The notes beneath the pieces were generated by a model that had not been told where the DNA came from, made no database searches, and saw only the letters and a list, made by a program, of their open reading frames with translations. Both the position numbers and the translations under genes were made by a program. This document shows, in pieces, positions 60,330-64,000 of a DNA stretch of 64,000 bases (positions within the stretch are counted from its first letter, which is position 1; every line of letters begins with the position of its first letter). The stretch is from Bradyrhizobium ivorense. GTDB lineage: Bacteria; Pseudomonadota; Alphaproteobacteria; Rhizobiales; Xanthobacteraceae. The stretch is taken from assembly GCF_900696085.1 (NCBI RefSeq), contig NZ_CAADFC020000022.1:1-64000 (forward strand). Reading direction: 5' to 3'.

Positions 60330-61136
60330 ATGACGTTCGCGCTCGGTCCCCGGGCCATATCGGCCGGCTGCAAGCTCGCCGCCTTCGACCAGCTCGGCTC
60401 GACCAACGTCGAGGCGATGTTGCGCGCGCGCGGCGGCGAGGGCGGCCCGATCTGGTTCGTGACGGCGGAGCAGACCGCGGGGCGCGGCCGCCGGCAGCGC
60501 GCCTGGATCGCGCCGCGCGGCAATCTCGCCTGCAGCATCCTCGAGGTGATGGACGTCCAGCCCGCGGTCGCGGCAACGCTCGGCTTTGCCGCCGGGCTGG
60601 CGCTCGAAGCCGCGCTGCAAAAGGTCAGCGTCGAGGCGGCACTGCGGCTCGGGCCGCAGGGCCCGCGCTACGCCCTGAAATGGCCCAACGACGTGCTGGC
60701 CAACGGCAAGAAACTCTCGGGTATCCTGCTGGAGGCCGAGGCGATCGCCGGCCGGCTCGCCGTGGTGGTCGGCATCGGCACCAACGTCGTGGCCGCGCCC
60801 GAGGGCACGCCGACACCAGCAGTGTCGCTGGCGGCGCTGGGGGTGCAGATCGCCGCCGAGGAGCTGTTTGCCGCGCTGTCGGACGCCTGGGTCGATTTCC
60901 GCGGCATCTGGGACAACGGCCGCGGCTTTGCCGAGATCCGAAGGCTGTGGCTAGCGCGCGCCGCCGGCCTCGGCGAGCCGGTCGCAATCCGGACCGGCAC
61001 CGCGACGCTTGAAGGCACCTTCGATACCATCGACGACACCGGCTGCCTGATCGTGCGATCCGCCGACGGCCGCCGCATGCCGGTCACCGCCGGCGAGGTC
61101 TATTTTGGCGACGCAGCCTCGGCGAGGGCAACCTGA
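60330..61136 (+). CDS. birA: Biotin--[acetyl-CoA-carboxylase] ligase (no DNA-binding domain)
   Basis: The protein has 268 residues. The catalytic domain has 'QTAGRGRRQRAWIAPRGN' near residue 48 (the GRGRRGR-like biotin-adenylate loop) and 'KWPNDVLANGKKLSGIL' near 116. The N-terminal helix-turn-helix of E. coli BirA is absent, so it only biotinylates carrier proteins and does not repress biotin genes. It overlaps rnj by 1 bp (TGATGG). It follows the nuo genes as in many Rhizobiales. Confidence 0.93.
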   Translation: MTFALGPRAISAGCKLAAFDQLGSTNVEAMLRARGGEGGPIWFVTAEQTAGRGRRQRAWIAPRGNLACSILEVMDVQPAVAATLGFAAGLALEAALQKVSVEAALRLGPQGPRYALKWPNDVLANGKKLSGILLEAEAIAGRLAVVVGIGTNVVAAPEGTPTPAVSLAALGVQIAAEELFAALSDAWVDFRGIWDNGRGFAEIRRLWLARAAGLGEPVAIRTGTATLEGTFDTIDDTGCLIVRSADGRRMPVTAGEVYFGDAASARAT

Positions 61137-62806
61137 TGGCGCGGCCGGACGAACTGACCTTCGCGCCGCTCGGCGGCGTCGGCGAGATCGGCATGAACCT
61201 GTCGATCTACGGGCTCGGCAACCGCCACCAGCGCTCGTTCCTCGCGGTCGATCTCGGCGTCTCCTTCGGCGACGAGGAGCATCTGCCCGGCATCGACCTG
61301 ATCATGCCGGACATCCGCTTCCTCGAGAAGGAGCGCAACAACCTGATGGGCCTGGTGCTGACGCACGCCCATGAGGACCATTTCGGCGCCATCATCGATC
61401 TCTGGCCGAAACTCGGCTGCAAGATCTACGCGACCCAATTCAGCGCCGCGCTGTTCGAGGCCAAATGCGCCGCCGAGCGCAATCCGCCAAAGATCCCGGT
61501 CACCGTGATCCCGTCCGGCGGCCGGGTCGACATCGGCCCGTTCAATGTCGAGTTCATTCCGGTGGCGCATTCGATTCCGGAATCCCATGCGCTGGCGATC
61601 CGGACTGATGTCGGCACCGTCTTGCACACCGGCGACTGGAAGATCGACCCGACCCCGATCATCGGGCCGCCGACCGACGAGCGACGGCTGCGCGAGCTCG
61701 GCGACGAGGGCGTGCTGGCGCTGGTCGGCGATTCCACCAATGCCGTGCGTGATGGCCGTTCGCCCTCGGAAACCGAGGTGGCCGCCACCATCAAGAAGCT
61801 GGTGATGGCGGCCAAGGGCCGCGTCGCCGTCACCACCTTCGCTTCCAACGTCGCCCGCGTGCGGGCGGTGGCGGAGGCCGCAATCGCCGCCGATCGCGAG
61901 GTGGTCGTGGTCGGCCGCGCCATGGAGCGCGTGGTGCAGGTGGCGCGCGAATGCAGCTATCTCGATAGCTCGCACAAGTTCCGCAGCATCGACGTCTACG
62001 GCCATTTCCCGGCCGACAAGGTGCTGGCGCTGTGCACCGGCAGCCAGGGCGAGCCGCGCGCCGCGCTGGCGCGGATCGCCAATGACGACCATCCGCAGGT
62101 CACCCTGAACAAGGGCGACACCGTGATCTTCTCCTCCCGCACCATTCCCGGCAATGAGAAGGCGGTCGGCAGCATCATCAACAATCTGGTGATGCAGGGC
62201 GTCGAGATCATCACCGACCGCGAGCATCTGGTGCACGTCTCCGGCCATCCGCGCCGCGACGAGCTGCGCGACATGATCTCCTGGGTGCGGCCGCAGCTTT
62301 TGATCCCCGTCCACGGCGAGGCGCTGCACCTCGCCGAGCACGCCAGGCTGGCGCGCCACGCCGGCGTGCCGAAGGTGCTGACCTGCCGCAACGGCGACCT
62401 GGTCAAGCTCGGTCCCGGCGAGCCCGGCATCATCGGCGAGGTCCCGGCCGGCCGGCTCTACAAGGATGGAACAATCCTGGAAGATTCCAAGTCGCGCGCG
62501 GTGGTGGAGCGGCGGCGGATGGCGTTTGCCGGCTGCGCCTTCGTCGCCGTCGCCATGACCGAGCAGGGCGAGCTGGCCGACGATCCCGAGGTTGATCTCG
62601 CCGGCATGCCGGAGAACAATGCCACGGGCGAGCTGCTCGACGACATCGTGTTCGATGTGGTGGTATCGACCATCGAGGGCCTGCCGAAGCCGCGGCGGCG
62701 CGATCCGGACGCGCTGGCGGAATCGGTGCGCCGTGCGGTGCGGGCGGTGATCAACGAGCACTGGGGCAAGAAGCCGATCTGCTTCGTGCATGTGCTGACG
62801 GTCTGA
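61136..62806 (+). CDS. rnj: Ribonuclease J (MBL-fold 5'-exo/endoribonuclease)
   Basis: The protein has 556 residues. The metallo-beta-lactamase motif 'THAHEDHFGAI' (H-x-H-x-D-H) lies near residue 78, with 'VLHTGDWKIDPTP' near 163. The beta-CASP insert follows with 'CTGSQGEPRAALARIA' and 'VHVSGHPRRDELRDM', and the C-terminal domain ends 'PICFVHVLTV'. It matures and degrades RNA, including rRNA 5' ends in alphaproteobacteria. It is translationally coupled to birA. Confidence 0.93.
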   Translation: MARPDELTFAPLGGVGEIGMNLSIYGLGNRHQRSFLAVDLGVSFGDEEHLPGIDLIMPDIRFLEKERNNLMGLVLTHAHEDHFGAIIDLWPKLGCKIYATQFSAALFEAKCAAERNPPKIPVTVIPSGGRVDIGPFNVEFIPVAHSIPESHALAIRTDVGTVLHTGDWKIDPTPIIGPPTDERRLRELGDEGVLALVGDSTNAVRDGRSPSETEVAATIKKLVMAAKGRVAVTTFASNVARVRAVAEAAIAADREVVVVGRAMERVVQVARECSYLDSSHKFRSIDVYGHFPADKVLALCTGSQGEPRAALARIANDDHPQVTLNKGDTVIFSSRTIPGNEKAVGSIINNLVMQGVEIITDREHLVHVSGHPRRDELRDMISWVRPQLLIPVHGEALHLAEHARLARHAGVPKVLTCRNGDLVKLGPGEPGIIGEVPAGRLYKDGTILEDSKSRAVVERRRMAFAGCAFVAVAMTEQGELADDPEVDLAGMPENNATGELLDDIVFDVVVSTIEGLPKPRRRDPDALAESVRRAVRAVINEHWGKKPICFVHVLTV

Positions 62807-62821
62807 CGCCGCGGCGACGGT

Positions 62822-62951
62822 GGTTTACCTCTCCCTTGGGAGAGGTCGGCGCGAAGCGCCGGGTGAGGGATTACGGTCTCTCATAGGGCTGCGGCCCCTC
62901 ACCCGATTTGCTGCGCAAATCGACCTCTCCCCGTCGGGGAGAGGTGAAGCG
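62822..62951. repeat. Dispersed palindromic repeat (CCTCTCCC type)
   Basis: TTTACCTCTCCCTTGGGAGAGGTCGGCG and, further on, CGACCTCTCCCCGTCGGGGAGAGGTGAAG form inner hairpins around 'GGGTGAGGG..CCCCTCACCC'. The whole folds as a long imperfect palindrome between rnj and the epimerase gene. The sequence type is common in Rhizobiales. Confidence 0.75.
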
Positions 62952-62967
62952 AATAAGGGAGAGGAAC

Positions 62968-63372
62968 ATGCTGGGCCGGCTCAATCACGTCGCGATCGCG
63001 GTCAAGGACGCCAAGAGCGCCGCGAAGATCTACGGCACCGCGTTCAACGCCGAGATTTCCGACGCCGTGCCGCTGCCGGAGCACGGCGTCATCACCGTGT
63101 TCGTGACCCTGCCGAACACCAAGATCGAGTTCATCGAGCCGCTCGGCGAGGCCTCGCCGATCGCCAAATTCGTCGAGCGCAATGCCGACGGCGGCATTCA
63201 TCACATCTGCTACGACGTGCCCGACATCATCGCCGCGCGCGATCGCCTGATCGCCGACGGCGCGCGGGTGCTCGGCGACGGCCAGCCGAAGATCGGCGCC
63301 CACGGCAAGCCAGTGCTGTTCTTCCATCCGAAGGATTTTTCGGGCGCGCTGGTCGAGATCGAGCAGGCCTGA
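62968..63372 (+). CDS. mce: Methylmalonyl-CoA epimerase
   Basis: The protein has 134 residues from the ATG at 62968. It is a vicinal-oxygen-chelate fold with 'LNHVAIAVKDAKSAAKIY' at the start, 'GIHHICYDVPDIIAA' in the middle and 'VLFFHPKDFSGALVEIEQ' at the end; the metal His and Glu lie in these three. It interconverts (R)- and (S)-methylmalonyl-CoA in propionyl-CoA metabolism. The mutase partner is not in the window. Confidence 0.92.
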   Translation: MLGRLNHVAIAVKDAKSAAKIYGTAFNAEISDAVPLPEHGVITVFVTLPNTKIEFIEPLGEASPIAKFVERNADGGIHHICYDVPDIIAARDRLIADGARVLGDGQPKIGAHGKPVLFFHPKDFSGALVEIEQA

Positions 63373-63377
63373 GGCCA

Positions 63378-63656
63378 ATGACCGCGTACCAGATCTCCAC
63401 CGGGCTCGCGATCTACTTCGTGCTTTGGTGGCTCACGCTGTTCTTGACGCTGCCGTTCGGGGTGCGCAGCCAGCACGAGGACGGCGTCGGCGCGCCCGGC
63501 ACCGACCCCGGCGCGCCGGTGCTGGCGCGGATGGGCCGCAAGCTGATCTGGACCACGATCATCTCGGCCATGATCTTCGCAATCGGGATGTGGGCCTATT
63601 ACGCCGGCTATCTTTCGATCGAGCGGCTGTCGAAACTGATGGGGATGCCATTCTAG
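63378..63656 (+). CDS. DUF1467-family membrane protein
   Basis: The protein has 92 residues starting 5 bp after mce. It has two membrane helices (about 6-26 and 57-80), joined by 'TLPFGVRSQHEDGVGAPGTDPGAP'-type sequence, the DUF1467 signature. Function is unknown. In Rhizobiales it commonly sits between mce and proS. Confidence 0.87.
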   Translation: MTAYQISTGLAIYFVLWWLTLFLTLPFGVRSQHEDGVGAPGTDPGAPVLARMGRKLIWTTIISAMIFAIGMWAYYAGYLSIERLSKLMGMPF

Positions 63657-63678
63657 GACTGGCTGTCGATGGCCCATG

Positions 63679-63736
63679 CCCGCATGAGCGAAGCGACATG
63701 CGGGAACAGTCCCGGGTATCGCTTCGCTCACCCGGG
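63679..63736. repeat. Pair of palindromic repeats
   Basis: CCCGCATGAGCGAAGCGACATGCGGG (63679-63704) and CCCGGGTATCGCTTCGCTCACCCGGG (63711-63736) are two adjacent hairpins sharing the GCGAAGCG core in opposite orientation. They are non-coding and follow the DUF1467 gene. They also interrupt the usual mce-DUF1467-proS order. Confidence 0.7.
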
Positions 63737-63780
63737 CTACGAAGAATGTTAGAAGTCGTTATCGGTCTTGGGGGAGAGGA

Positions 63781-64000
63781 ATGAATTTCCAGCGGATCGC
63801 GATCGTTCTGTTCGTGCTGCTCGCCGCCGGCCTTGCCGGATCGTTCTATTTCTCCTGGAAGACGCTGACGCGGCTGCGCACCGTGCAGGCCTTCGTCGAG
63901 AGCTCGGTCTTCGCCGAAGCGGTCGCGGCCTGCGAACGGGCGCAGAGCACGACGCCGTTCAAGTGGAACGGCGGCCAGTCAACCGCGGTGATCGGGCTGC
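63781..64000 (+). CDS. Start of an unknown membrane-anchored protein (cut by window end)
   Basis: The ATG at 63781 follows GGGGGAGAGGA. About 73 codons are visible. One N-terminal hydrophobic helix ('IAIVLFVLLAAGLAGSFYF') is followed by 'SWKTLTRLRTVQAFVESSVF'-like charged helices. No stop is seen before the window ends. The function is not recognisable from this part. Confidence 0.7.
   Translation, partial: MNFQRIAIVLFVLLAAGLAGSFYFSWKTLTRLRTVQAFVESSVFAEAVAACERAQSTTPFKWNGGQSTAVIGL

Noticed and set aside
62822..62951. Possible structured regulatory RNA
   Set aside because: The sequence matches the general CCTCTCCC-type dispersed palindrome; no gene-specific features.

Overview
The window reads as a stretch of chromosome from a high-GC alphaproteobacterium of the Bradyrhizobium type (Nitrobacteraceae, Rhizobiales). 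This is inferred from gene content, not from a database search. The pointers are two small outer-membrane beta-barrel proteins with the rhizobial 'ADL.ARPYTKAP' mature start, a class I PHA synthase, the short (type 2) ArgC, a 14-gene nuo operon followed by birA, rnj, mce and a DUF1467 gene, and several dispersed palindromic repeats of the kind seen in these genomes.

Layout. 1-0.6 kb: tail of an IS110-type element. 0.6-14.8 kb: TfoX-like protein with a histone-H1-like tail, GGDEF cyclase, DEAD-box helicase, two tandem AraC paralogues (one lacking its sensor half), a secreted caspase-like protein, an FAD monooxygenase-like enzyme, two beta-barrel proteins, an SDR, parE and a small heme-copper-oxidase-like membrane protein. 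15-29.7 kb: mainly housekeeping metabolism (DedA, a Tat-exported metallo-hydrolase, a PaiB-like protein with argC, methyltransferase, MAPEG, phaC, aminotransferase with hom, glpX, HAD, recJ, SDR). A candidate leaderless Arg/Ile/Val-rich leader peptide lies just upstream of paiB-argC.

29.7-34.6 kb is an accessory island. It holds a truncated RND-efflux adaptor remnant, a methyltransferase, an SDR, a thioredoxin-reductase-like flavoenzyme divergent from a TetR regulator across a near-perfect 26-bp palindrome, and an IS5-type insertion sequence. 34.7-40.5 kb: pepT, an HU-like protein, tRNA-Asp, two large membrane proteins and three very small genes. 40.6-44.9 kb is a second accessory patch. It contains a broken TRAP-transporter binding-protein gene, an alpha/beta hydrolase, and an MFS transporter and Rieske oxygenase divergent from a MarR regulator with a perfect inverted repeat between them.

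45.1-60.3 kb is the complete complex I operon nuoA-N, all on the + strand and mostly overlapping or closely spaced. Two small extra membrane-protein genes sit inside it, one after nuoE and one after nuoF, and NuoL carries a His/Asp-rich insert. 60.3-64 kb continues with birA, rnj, mce, a DUF1467 gene and the start of a gene cut by the window edge.
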